Assembly (NCBI RefSeq): GCF_000297395.2 | Contig: NZ_HF570108.1 | Coordinates: 1,464,611 to 1,528,610 of the forward strand | Source of the DNA: Micromonospora lupini str. Lupac 08 | Lineage (GTDB): Bacteria; Actinomycetota; Actinomycetes; Mycobacteriales; Micromonosporaceae | Length of the DNA stretch: 64,000 bases | Direction of reading: 5' to 3' | Shown: in pieces, positions 44,329-52,870 of the stretch | Layout of the letters: each line of letters starts with the position of its first letter | Position numbering within the stretch: position 1 is the stretch's first letter | Position numbers and translations under genes: made by a program | The notes under the pieces: generated by a model | Seen by the model: only the letters and a program-made list of their open reading frames with translations | What the model was told of the DNA's origin: nothing | The model's database searches: none

Positions 44329-46604
44329 ATGACCTCGTTGATCAAGAAGGACGCGTCAGGGCACGCCGGTGACGGCGACGCGAACCTCTTGATCAACGAG
44401 GTCGTCGGCGTTCCCGGGGGGATCGGGGAGGCCGCCCGACGGGCGCGGGCGGCCGCGTACGACGATTTCCTGCGCGGGTTGCTGCCGGCGCGCGACGGGG
44501 TCGCGCTGATGGCCGTCGGGGGGTTGGGCGGCGGCAGTGCGCCCCCTACGGCGACCTCGACCTGGTGCTGCTGCACGCCGGGGTGCCCGGCACCGACGAG
44601 TTGGCGGCCTCGGTCTGGTATCCGATCTGGGACGCCGGCCTGCGCCTGGACCACTCGGTGCGGACCGTCTCCGAGGCCCTCTCGGTGGCCCAGGACGACG
44701 TCAAGGTCGCCCTCGGGCTGCTCGACGCCCGCCTGGTGGTCGGCGACCAGGCACTCGCCGACGCCCTGATCCGCACCGCCGCCGATCACTGGCGGCGTAC
44801 CGCCGTCCGCCAGCTGCCGGGCCTGCGGGAGGTCACCGTCGCCCGCTGGCAGGCGCACGGTGAGCTGGCCTTCCTCCTCGAGGGTGACCTGAAGGAGGCC
44901 GCCGGCGGGCTGCGCGACGTGGGACTGCTGCGCGCGATCTCCGCAGCCGGGATCACCGACGCGCTGCGCCCCGCCGTCCGCGCGGCCCACCTGCGACTGC
45001 TGGACACCCGCGACGCCCTGCACCAGCAGGTCGGTCGCCGGGTCGACCGGCTGGTCGCCCAGGAACGCGCGGGTGTCGCCGCGCTGCTCGGGGCGGAGGA
45101 CGGCGACGCCCTCCTCCGTCGGGTGGCCGGGGACGCGCGCACGGTCAGCCACGCCCTCGACGACGCCTTCCGCGCCGCCGACCGGCTGCGCTCCGGCCGC
45201 TCCCGGGGCGGGAACGGCGCTCCCGTGCGCCGGCCCGTGGCCCGGGACGTGGTCGAGCACGACGGAGAGCTGGTGCTGGCCCGCACGGCGATCGGCGCGC
45301 GCCCCGACCCGAGCCTGTCGCTGCGGGTGGCCGCCGCGGCGGCCACGACCCGGTTGCCGATCGCGCGGGCCACCTGCGAGTGGCTGGCGGCGTACTGCCC
45401 ACCGCTGCCCGCGCCCTGGCCGGCCGAGGCCCGGGCCGCGCTGACCACGCTGCTGGGCGCCGGTCCCGGCCTGGTGCCGGCCTGGGAGACCTGCGACCGG
45501 TACGGGCTGGTGGACGGCTGGCTGCCCGAGTGGACCAGGCTGCGCAGTCTGCCCCAGCACAATCCGGTGCACCGCTACACCCTGGACCGGCATCTCGTGC
45601 AGGCGGCCCACGAGGCCAGCCGGCACACCCGCGAGGTGGACCGCCCCGACCTGCTGCTGCTCGGCGCTCTGCTGCACGACATCGGCAAGGGCCTGCCCGG
45701 TGACCACAGCACCGTCGGGGTGCCGCTCGCCGAGACGGTGGCGACCCGGGTCGGGCTGCCCGCCCCGGAGGTCGAGCTGATCGGCACGCTGGTCCGGCTG
45801 CACCTGCTCCTGCCCGACGTGGCCACCCGACGGGACCTCGCCGATCCGGTCACCATCGCGTCGGTCGCCGAGGCGGTGGGGGACACCGGCACCCTCGACC
45901 TGCTGCACGCGCTCGTCCGCGCGGACGCCGCGGCCACCGGGCCGGCCGCCTGGTCGGACTGGAAGGGCCGACTGGTCGCCGAGCTGGTCGGCCGCGTCCG
46001 CACCGCGCTGGACACCGGCGTGCTGCCCGAGCCACCCGCCCCGGATCCGGCGCTGCTGGCCGGTCCGCTGCCGGTCGTCCACCTGACCGGAGACCGGGTG
46101 GCGGTGGCCGCCGCCGACCGGCGTGGACTGCTCGCCACGGTGGCCGGCTGCCTGGCCCTGCACCGACTGGAGGTGCTCTCGGCGGACGCCTCCGTGGTCG
46201 ACGGCCGAGCCCTGGTCGAGTGCCGGGTGCAACCCCGCTACGGCCTGCCGGCCGATCCGGTCCCGCTGCGCGCCGACCTCCGTCGCGCGGTCGCCGGCGA
46301 CGTGTCGGTCACCCAGCGGCTGCGCGGTCGTGCGCTCGCCGCCCGGGGCAGCGGTGCCGCCCCCCGGGTCGTCTGGCACCGCGAGGCCGCCACCGACGCG
46401 GTGCTGCTCGAACTCCGCGCGGCCGACGCCGCCGGGCTGCTCTACCGGGTCGCCTGCGCGCTCGACGAGGCGGGCGCCCTGGTCCGCGCGGCGCGCATCT
46501 CCACCCTCGGCGCCGACGTGGTCGACGCCTTCTACCTGGTGGGCGGCTGGCCGGACGACGCCACCCGGGCCCGCCTGGAAGCCGCCGTCCTCGCCGCCGT
46601 CTGA
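44329..46604 (+). pseudogene. glnD: PII uridylyl/adenylyltransferase GlnD, frameshifted in its catalytic motif
   Basis: The first frame runs from ATG 44329 and ends in 'VALMAVGGLG' (44521-44529). The homologous continuation 'RRQCAPYGDLDLVLLHAG' is in another frame from 44529, as if one C were lost in GGGC(C)GGCGG. Adding one base gives a 758-aa GlnD, a normal length. Downstream everything is intact: 'LLHDIGKGLPGDHS' (HD, deadenylylating site) and two ACT domains ('LTGDRVAVAAADRRGLLATV' and 'LELRAADAAGLLYRVACALD'). If real, the break removes the nucleotidyltransferase site (GG-GR and DxD separated) but could leave the HD and ACT parts. A sequencing error is equally possible, since no second lesion exists in 2 kb. 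Confidence 0.85.
44332..44403. repeat. 18-bp inverted repeat at the 5' end of glnD
   Basis: ACCTCGTTGATCAAGAAG (44332-44349) and CCTCTTGATCAACGAGGT (44386-44403) pair over 18 bases with one mismatch around a 36-nt loop. The element begins three bases into the assigned glnD start and adds 'MTSLIKKD...NLLINEVV', which is not GlnD-like. It may be a mobile palindromic repeat inserted at the gene start, or a terminator/attenuator between glnK and glnD. Confidence 0.8.
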
Positions 46605-46778
46605 CCCAGGTCAGCCCGACCGCTGCCGTGGCCGGTGCTCGCTGGGCGGTGGCTGGTGCGTCCCGGGCCGCTCGCGCCCGCGCACACCGTGCCGGGGCTT
46701 TGGGGTGGCGGGTACGTCCCGGGGCGTAGGGGCGGTGCCGCTCGTGGACGCACGTCAGGGGGCGTCGGCGCGGGCAGA

Positions 46779-47954
46779 ATGACGGCCATGCGATGGAACG
46801 GGCGGCGGGTGTGGCCGGACGCGGTGGATGACGCCGTGCTCGCCCTGGCGCTGCTCGGGTTCGGGCAGCTCGCCACCGGGCTCGCGGGGGCCAACCAGCC
46901 GGGGTCGAGGCCGGTGGACGCCGTCTGCCGGGTGCTGATCGCCGTCGCCGCGCTGGCGCTCGTCGGTCGCCGGCGCGCCCCGGTCGCCGTCCTCGCCGTG
47001 GTCACCGTGGCCACCACGACGTACCTGGTGCTCGGCTATCCGTACGGGCCGATCCTGCTCACCTTCCTGGTCGCGGTGTTCACCGTGGCCCTGCGGCTGC
47101 CGGTGCGCCCGGCGGCGCTCGCCACCGTCGGCGCGTTCGTGGTGCTGCTGGCGCACGTCTTCTGGTCCCGGGGCCCGGCGCCGGGATGGACCGGAGTGCT
47201 CCCCGCGTCGGCCTGGGCTGTCGTACCGTTCGCTGCGGGCGTGGTGGTGCGGGTCAACCGCGAGGCCGCCGCCCGCAGCCGCGCCGAGCAGGCACGTGAT
47301 CGTGTCGCGCAGGCCCGGCGGCAGGCAGACGAGGAGCGACTGCGCATCGCCCAGGAGGTGCACGACGTGGTGGGGCACGGGCTGGCCGCGATCAGCATGC
47401 AGGCGGAGATCGCCCTGCACCTGCTGCCGAAACGGCCGGAGCAGGCGGAGGTCGCGCTGACCGCGATCGGTCGTACCAGCCGGGAGGCCCTCGACGAGCT
47501 CCGGGTGACGCTGGGTGCGGTGCGTCGGGGCGCGGAGCGCGAACCGGTGCCGGGGCTGGCTCGGCTCCCGGCGCTGTGCGACCGGTTGGCCGGCGCCGGT
47601 CTCGCCGTCGACCTGCGTCGCGACGGCGAGCCGCGGGAGTTGCCGGCGGCGGTGGACCTGGCCGCGTACCGGGTGGTGCAGGAGGCGTTGACAAACGTGC
47701 TGCGGCACGCCGGGGTGGCGCGCGCGGAGGTGACCGTCGGCTACCGGCCCGACGAGGTGACAGTCGAGGTCACCGACCGGGGCGTCGGGGTCCCCGCCGG
47801 CCCGGTCGACGCCGCTGACGAGGACGGCGGCGGGCACGGCCTGGCCGGTATGCGGGAGCGGGTGGCCGCGCTTGGCGGGCGGCTGGCGATCGGACCGCGT
47901 CCGGACGGCGGGTTCCGCGTCCGGGCCCGGCTGCCCGTGGAGCCGTCCACGTGA
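46779..47954 (+). CDS. Sensor histidine kinase (NarL-type system)
   Basis: The 391-aa protein has five or six membrane helices in its first 165 residues with almost no outside loop. A HisKA_3 domain follows ('IAQEVHDVVGHGLAAISMQA', phospho-His about residue 195), then an HATPase_c domain ('VVQEALTNVLRHAG' N box, 'TDRGVGVPAG' G1, 'GGGHGLAGMRERV' G2). It likely senses a membrane or intramembrane signal. ATG 46779 is preferred; ATG 46788 is an alternative. Its stop overlaps the regulator start (GTGA). The pair is inserted between glnD and ffh. Confidence 0.92.
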   Translation: MTAMRWNGRRVWPDAVDDAVLALALLGFGQLATGLAGANQPGSRPVDAVCRVLIAVAALALVGRRRAPVAVLAVVTVATTTYLVLGYPYGPILLTFLVAVFTVALRLPVRPAALATVGAFVVLLAHVFWSRGPAPGWTGVLPASAWAVVPFAAGVVVRVNREAAARSRAEQARDRVAQARRQADEERLRIAQEVHDVVGHGLAAISMQAEIALHLLPKRPEQAEVALTAIGRTSREALDELRVTLGAVRRGAEREPVPGLARLPALCDRLAGAGLAVDLRRDGEPRELPAAVDLAAYRVVQEALTNVLRHAGVARAEVTVGYRPDEVTVEVTDRGVGVPAGPVDAADEDGGGHGLAGMRERVAALGGRLAIGPRPDGGFRVRARLPVEPST

Positions 47955-48607
47955 TCCGGGTGCTGATCGCCGACGACCAGGATCTCGTCCGCCTTGGGCT
48001 GCGCGCTCTGGTGGAGAGCGAGGACGACCTGGCGCTCGCCGGTGAGGCGGCCGACGGGCTGCGGGCGGTGGAGTTGGCCCGCCAGGTCCGGCCGGACGTG
48101 GTGCTGATGGACATCCGGATGCCCGGTATCGACGGGATCGAGGCGACCCGCCGGATCGTCGCCGATCCCGACCTGACCGGTACGCGGGTGGTGGTGCTCA
48201 CCACCTTCGAGTTGGACGAGTACGTCTTCGACGCGCTGCGGCACGGCGCGAGCGGGTTCCTCACCAAGGACACCCGGCCGCCGGAGCTGCTGCGCGCCAT
48301 CCGGCTGGTCGCCGAGGGGGAGGCGCTGCTGTCGCCGTCGGTGACCCGGCGGGTGGTGCGGGAGTTCGCCACCCGGCCGTCGCGGGCGCCCCGGCCGCAC
48401 CCGCGGCTGGACACCCTCACCGAACGGGAGCGTCAGGTCGTCGGCCTGGTCGGTGAGGGCCTGAACAACGAGGAGATCGCCGCCCGGTTGGTGGTCAGCC
48501 CGGCGACCGCGCGGACCCACGTCAGCCGGGCGATGGGCAAGCTGGGAGCCCGGGACCGGGCCCAGCTCGTCGTCTTCGCGTACCAGTCGGGTCTGGTGTC
48601 GGGGTGA
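47951..48607 (+). CDS. LuxR/NarL-type response regulator
   Basis: The 218-aa protein has a receiver domain ('VLIADDQDLVRLGLRALVE', phospho-acceptor Asp54 in 'VVLMDIRMPG', 'TTFELDEYVF' with Thr, 'GFLTKDTRP' with Lys). A C-terminal GerE/LuxR helix-turn-helix follows ('LTERERQVVGLVGEGLNNEE' then 'SPATARTHVSRAMGKLGARD'). It is coupled to the upstream kinase by a 4-bp overlap. Targets are unknown; no obvious binding site was found nearby. Confidence 0.94.
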   Translation: MIRVLIADDQDLVRLGLRALVESEDDLALAGEAADGLRAVELARQVRPDVVLMDIRMPGIDGIEATRRIVADPDLTGTRVVVLTTFELDEYVFDALRHGASGFLTKDTRPPELLRAIRLVAEGEALLSPSVTRRVVREFATRPSRAPRPHPRLDTLTERERQVVGLVGEGLNNEEIAARLVVSPATARTHVSRAMGKLGARDRAQLVVFAYQSGLVSG

Positions 48608-48733
48608 GGCCCGGGAAGCGGGCCGGGCCGGGCGAGAGCGGCCCCGCGACTGGGCGGTTACCCTAGCGGTGGCCGGACTCCGCAGTGCCGGCCACGTTGT
48701 GCCCGCCGGAACACTGACAAACGGGATGTTCGC

Positions 48734-50293
48734 GTGTTTGACACCTTGAGTGACCGCCTGTCCGGGATCTTCACCAAGCTCCGCGGCAAGGGGCGGCTCA
48801 CCGACGCCGACATCGACGCCACCGCGCGCGAGATCCGCCTCGCGCTGCTGGAGGCGGACGTCGCGCTGCCGGTGGTCAAGGGCTTCATCGCGGCCGTCAA
48901 GGAGCGGGCTCGCAGCTCCGAGGTCTCCCAGGCGCTCAACCCCGCCCAGCAGATCATCAAGATCGTCAACGAAGAGCTGATCAACGTGCTCGGCGGTGAG
49001 GGGCGGCGGCTCCAGTTCGCCAAGCAGCCGCCGACGGTGATCATGCTGGCCGGTCTCCAGGGTTCCGGTAAGACGACCCTGGCCGGCAAGCTGGCCCGCT
49101 GGCTCAAGGGCCAGGGGCACCAGCCGCTGCTTGTCGCCGCCGACCTCCAGCGCCCCAACGCCGTCGGGCAGCTCCAGGTGCTCGGTGGCCGGGCCGGCGT
49201 CGAGGTGTACGCCCCGGAGCCCGGCAACGGCACCGGTGACCCGGTGCAGGTGGCCCGCGCCTCGATCGAGCACGCGAAGCGCGCCGCCCGCGACATCGTC
49301 ATCGTCGACACCGCCGGCCGCCTCGGCATCGACGCCGAGATGATGCAGCAGGCCGCCGACATCCGCGACGCCGTCTCGCCGGACGAGGTCATCTTCGTCA
49401 TCGACGCGATGGTCGGTCAGGACGCCGTCCGCACCGCCGAGGCGTTCCGCGACGGCGTCGGCATCACCGGCGTGGTGCTCTCCAAGCTCGACGGCGACGC
49501 CCGTGGTGGCGCCGCGCTCTCCGTGCGCGAGGTGACCGGGCAGCCGATCCTGTTCGCGTCCACAGGCGAGAAGCTGGAGGACTTCGACGTCTTCCACCCC
49601 GATCGCATGGCCAGCCGGATCCTCGGCATGGGCGACGTCCTCACTCTGATCGAGCAGGCCGAGCAGGCCTTCGACTCCGATCAGAAGGAGAAGATGACCG
49701 CCAAGCTGATGGGCGGCGAGCAGTTCACGCTCGACGACTTCCTCGACCAGCTCATCGCGGTGCGGCGGATGGGCCCGATCGCCAACGTGCTGGCCATGAT
49801 GCCGGGCATGGGGCAGATGAAGGACCAGCTCGCCGAGCTGGACGACAGCCACTTCGACCGGGTCACCGCGATCATCCGGTCGATGACCCCGGGCGAGCGC
49901 ACCAACCCGAAGATCATCAACGGTTCCCGCCGGGCGCGCATCGCCAACGGCTCCGGGGTCACCGTGATGGACGTCAACCAGTTGCTCAACCGCTTCGCCG
50001 ACGCGCAGAAGATGATGAAGCAGATGGGCGGCATGATGGGCCTGCCCGGCGGTGGCCGGCGCAAGGCGACCAAGAGCCCGAAGAACAAGCGCAAGGGCAC
50101 CAAGGGCGGCGGTCGTCCGCGTACGGGCGCCGGCGCCGGGCTTCCGGGCGGTTTCCCGGGTGGCATGCCGCAGCTCCCGCCGGGAATGGACCCGAACGAC
50201 CTCGCCGGTGGCCAGGGCCTGCCGCCCGGCTTCAAGCTCCCGAAGATCGACTTCAACAAGCTCGGCAAGGGCGGCGACAAGGGCCCGCGCTGA
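48734..50293 (+). CDS. ffh: Signal recognition particle protein Ffh
   Basis: The 519-aa GTPase binds 4.5S RNA and signal sequences. The NG domain has 'MLAGLQGSGKTTLAGKLA' (about residues 100-117), 'LVAADLQRPNAVGQL', 'IVIVDTAGRLGIDAEM' and 'SKLDGDARGGAALS'. The Met-rich M domain includes 'NVLAMMPGMGQMKDQL', 'GSRRARIANGSGVTVMDVNQ' (RNA binding) and 'MMKQMGGMMGLPG'. A basic and Gly/Pro-rich tail of about 80 residues is typical of actinomycetes. It works with FtsY, about 7 kb upstream. Confidence 0.97.
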   Translation: MFDTLSDRLSGIFTKLRGKGRLTDADIDATAREIRLALLEADVALPVVKGFIAAVKERARSSEVSQALNPAQQIIKIVNEELINVLGGEGRRLQFAKQPPTVIMLAGLQGSGKTTLAGKLARWLKGQGHQPLLVAADLQRPNAVGQLQVLGGRAGVEVYAPEPGNGTGDPVQVARASIEHAKRAARDIVIVDTAGRLGIDAEMMQQAADIRDAVSPDEVIFVIDAMVGQDAVRTAEAFRDGVGITGVVLSKLDGDARGGAALSVREVTGQPILFASTGEKLEDFDVFHPDRMASRILGMGDVLTLIEQAEQAFDSDQKEKMTAKLMGGEQFTLDDFLDQLIAVRRMGPIANVLAMMPGMGQMKDQLAELDDSHFDRVTAIIRSMTPGERTNPKIINGSRRARIANGSGVTVMDVNQLLNRFADAQKMMKQMGGMMGLPGGGRRKATKSPKNKRKGTKGGGRPRTGAGAGLPGGFPGGMPQLPPGMDPNDLAGGQGLPPGFKLPKIDFNKLGKGGDKGPR

Positions 50294-50301
50294 CGCGTGT
50301 C

Positions 50302-50323
50302 GGTGACGGCGGGCGACGTCACC
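50302..50323. terminator. Short hairpin after ffh
   Basis: GGTGACG (50302-50308) and CGTCACC (50317-50323) pair perfectly over 7 bp with an 8-nt loop, 8 bp beyond the ffh stop and 39 bp before the Uma2 start. It may end ffh or attenuate the next gene. Confidence 0.5.
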
Positions 50324-50362
50324 CTTGCCTACGGTGATGTCGCCCCCCTGGAAGGAGATGTC

Positions 50363-50941
50363 ATGACCGCGGCCCCGATCCTGCCCGAACGGCACGAGTG
50401 GACGATCGACGACCTCGGTGAACTACCGAAGGACCTTCCGTACGAACTGATCAACGGAAGGTTGATCGTGCCGTCCCCCACTGCCGTGCACCAAGAGTTC
50501 TGCGTCGAGTTGCTGCTCACCCTTCGCGTCAACTGCCCACCGGAATACCTGGTCAGCATCGACCTGTCGATGCGGGTCGACAGGCGCAACGAGCCGCGCC
50601 CCGACGTGGTGGTCATCCGCCGCAAGCACGCCGGCCGGTCGCCCGTACCGGTCGAGGACGCCCTGCTCGCCGTGGAGGTCGTCTCGCCGACCTCCAGCTT
50701 CCGCGACATGTACGACAAGGCCAAGGTCTACGCGCACGCCGGCGTCCGGTCCTACTGGGTCGTGGACCCGTTGCAGGAGCGCGTGACGCTCACCGAGTAC
50801 ACCCTCGGCGCCAACCGGGAGTACGAGCAGATCGCCCACACCGAGGACCTGTTCGTCACCGAGCGGCCGTGGAAGGTCTCCGTGGACCTGCCGGCCCTGA
50901 CCTCTCGGAAGATCGACCTGCTCGCCCCCGGCGAGGAGTGA
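50363..50941 (+). CDS. Uma2/DUF820 family putative nuclease
   Basis: The 192-aa protein has the PD-(D/E)XK-like Uma2 pattern: 'PYELINGRLIVPSPTAVHQE', 'EPRPDVVVIRR' (Asp), 'LLAVEVVSPTSSFRDMYDKA' (E-x-V/K region) and 'YAHAGVRSYWVVDP'. Uma2 proteins occur in large numbers in actinomycetes and cyanobacteria without settled function; nuclease activity is inferred from the fold. GAAGGAGATG provides a ribosome site for ATG 50363. It is possibly a late gene of the ffh transcript. Confidence 0.88.
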   Translation: MTAAPILPERHEWTIDDLGELPKDLPYELINGRLIVPSPTAVHQEFCVELLLTLRVNCPPEYLVSIDLSMRVDRRNEPRPDVVVIRRKHAGRSPVPVEDALLAVEVVSPTSSFRDMYDKAKVYAHAGVRSYWVVDPLQERVTLTEYTLGANREYEQIAHTEDLFVTERPWKVSVDLPALTSRKIDLLAPGEE

Positions 50942-50959
50942 TCGGGTAGGACTGTGCGC

Positions 50960-52039
50960 ATGGTTCTTCATGTGCGCGGTGTGCTGCTCCCCGACGACGA
51001 GGTCCGGGATCTCTGGCTGGTCGACGACCGGGTGACGTTCACCCCGGTGCCCGGTGCGGAGACGGTCGTCGACGGCGGTTTCGTGCTGCCGGGGCTCGTC
51101 GACGCGCACTGCCACATCGGCATCGCCCGCGGCGGCGCCCCGATCACCTCCCTCGACCAGGCCCGCGAGCTGGCCCACGTCGACCGGGACGCCGGTGTGC
51201 TGGCGATCCGCGACGCCGGCTCGCCCTACCCGTACCCCGAACTGGATGACGAACCGGAGCTGCCGCGGCTGGCCCGCGCGGGCCGGCACGTCGCGCCCCC
51301 GAAGCGCTACCTGCGCGACATCGGGGTCGAGGTCGGCGCGGCCGAGGTCGCCGCGACGGTGGCCGCGCAGGCGCGCGCCGGCAACGGCTGGGTCAAGCTG
51401 GTCGGCGACTGGATCGACCGGGGCGTGGGCGATCTCGCGCCGGCCTGGGACGCGGACACCCTCACCGCCGCCGTGCGGGCCGCGCACGACGCCGGGGTAC
51501 GCGCGGCTGTGCACACCTTCTCCGAGTCGGCCGTCGAGATCATGGTGCGTGCCGGGGTGGACTCGGTGGAGCACGGCACCGGCCTCAGCCTCGACCTGAT
51601 CGACGAGATGGCCCGCCAGGGCACCGCGCTGGTCCCCACAATGATCAACATCGCCACCTTCGGTGGCATCGCCGAGCAGGCGCGCGCCAAGTTCCCCGGG
51701 TACGCCGAGCACATGCTCGCGCTGCGCGACCGCTTCCCCGAGGTGGTACGCGCCGCCCATGAGGCGGGCGTACCGATCTACGTGGGCACCGACGCCGGCG
51801 GTGGCATCGACCACGGGCTGGCCGCCGAGGAGATGCTGCTCCTGCACGAGCGTGCCGGCATGGCACCCATCGACGTGCTCGCCGCCGCCTCCTGGGGCGC
51901 CCGCGAGTGGCTCGGCTTCCCCGGCCTGGTCGAGGGCGGCCACGCCGACCTGACCGTCTACCCCGAGGATCCCCGCCACGATCTGCGCGTCGTCCGCGCC
52001 CCGTCCCGCACGATCCTGCGTGGTCGCGTCATCCGCTGA
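50960..52039 (+). CDS. Amidohydrolase family metal enzyme
   Basis: The 359-aa protein has the amidohydrolase layout: 'VLPGLVDAHCHIG' (HxH metal pair), 'WVKLVGDWID' (Lys region), 'VHTFSESAVEIMVRAGVDSV', 'EHGTG' (His), 'VGTDAGGGIDHG' (Asp) and the C-terminal strand 'HADLTVYPEDPR'. This fits the imidazolonepropionase/prolidase-like branch, with unknown substrate. ATG 50960 has GTAGGA 8 bp upstream; GTG 50954 is the alternative. It converges with the tetR gene. Confidence 0.88.
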   Translation: MVLHVRGVLLPDDEVRDLWLVDDRVTFTPVPGAETVVDGGFVLPGLVDAHCHIGIARGGAPITSLDQARELAHVDRDAGVLAIRDAGSPYPYPELDDEPELPRLARAGRHVAPPKRYLRDIGVEVGAAEVAATVAAQARAGNGWVKLVGDWIDRGVGDLAPAWDADTLTAAVRAAHDAGVRAAVHTFSESAVEIMVRAGVDSVEHGTGLSLDLIDEMARQGTALVPTMINIATFGGIAEQARAKFPGYAEHMLALRDRFPEVVRAAHEAGVPIYVGTDAGGGIDHGLAAEEMLLLHERAGMAPIDVLAAASWGAREWLGFPGLVEGGHADLTVYPEDPRHDLRVVRAPSRTILRGRVIR

Positions 52040-52070
52040 CCCTGCGCGCCGCGTCCGCGCGGGGCGGCGG

Positions 52071-52673
52071 TCAGGGGGTTGGGCGGACGGCGGCGCTGAA
52101 CAGGTGGACCGCCAGGTTGGCCAGTGCCGTGGCGGTCTGCTCGATCGGCTCGCGGGGGAGCACGATGTGGCTCACCACCAGGCGGACGATCGTGTCGGCG
52201 GCGAAGGTCAGCGCGGCCTGATCCGCTCCCGGCAGTTGGTCGCCGGCCCAGTCGAGCAGCGCTCCCGACGCCTCGGTCAGGACCACCTCGGCGCGGGTGG
52301 TGAGGTACGGCAGCAGCTCGTCCGACCCGCCCCGCGCGCTTGTCAGGATCGCTTTGACCAGCGGGTTGTCCGCTGCGGTGGCGAGGGTGTGCGCGATTGC
52401 CGCGTACGCGCCGGCCCGCACGTCGGCGCCGTGCGCGAGGAGTGCGGCCCGGACGTCGCCCACGAACCGGTCCACCTCGCGCCGGGCGAGCGCCTCGGCC
52501 AGCCCACCCTTGCTGCCGAACTCGTTGTAGACGGTCTGCCGACTCACCCCGGCCGCGGTGGCCACCCCGCCCATCCGTACCGCGTCCCAGCCGGCGGCGA
52601 TGGTCCGCGCGCGGGCCGCGTCCACGATCGTGTCCCGCAGCCGTTGGCGGGGTGAGTCCGTCATCGCAGTCAT
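52071..52673 (-). CDS. TetR-family transcriptional regulator
   Basis: The 200-aa protein has the TetR helix-turn-helix ('GGVATAAGVSRQTVYNEFGS', 'KGGLAEALARREVDRF') and a long helical ligand domain ending 'HLFSAAVRPTP'. A TAGAAT box (52688-52683, minus) lies 9 bp upstream of ATG 52673, so the message may be nearly leaderless; ATG 52664 is an alternative. It is divergent from proS and may regulate that gene or the amidohydrolase. Effector unknown. Confidence 0.9.
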   Translation of the reverse strand: MTAMTDSPRQRLRDTIVDAARARTIAAGWDAVRMGGVATAAGVSRQTVYNEFGSKGGLAEALARREVDRFVGDVRAALLAHGADVRAGAYAAIAHTLATAADNPLVKAILTSARGGSDELLPYLTTRAEVVLTEASGALLDWAGDQLPGADQAALTFAADTIVRLVVSHIVLPREPIEQTATALANLAVHLFSAAVRPTP

Positions 52674-52870
52674 GATGGTCAAATTCTACGGACGCGCCGC
52701 CGTCCCCGCCGAGCGCGCGTCGCCGACCCCTCGGCGCCCGTCGCTGCCCCGGTCCGGGGCGCGGCGGTGGCCTCTCCGGCGCGGGTGAGACCGCCGCGCG
52801 GGAGGGCGTCGCGCGGCGCGGCGACTCCCGGGCGCGGTGGCGCCCCGCACGGCGCATAGGATGTGCGGTC

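Noticed and set aside
44565..46604. Treating GlnD as an intact gene starting at 44565
   Set aside because: That start cuts inside the DLDLVLL catalytic strand, and homologous sequence continues upstream in another frame.
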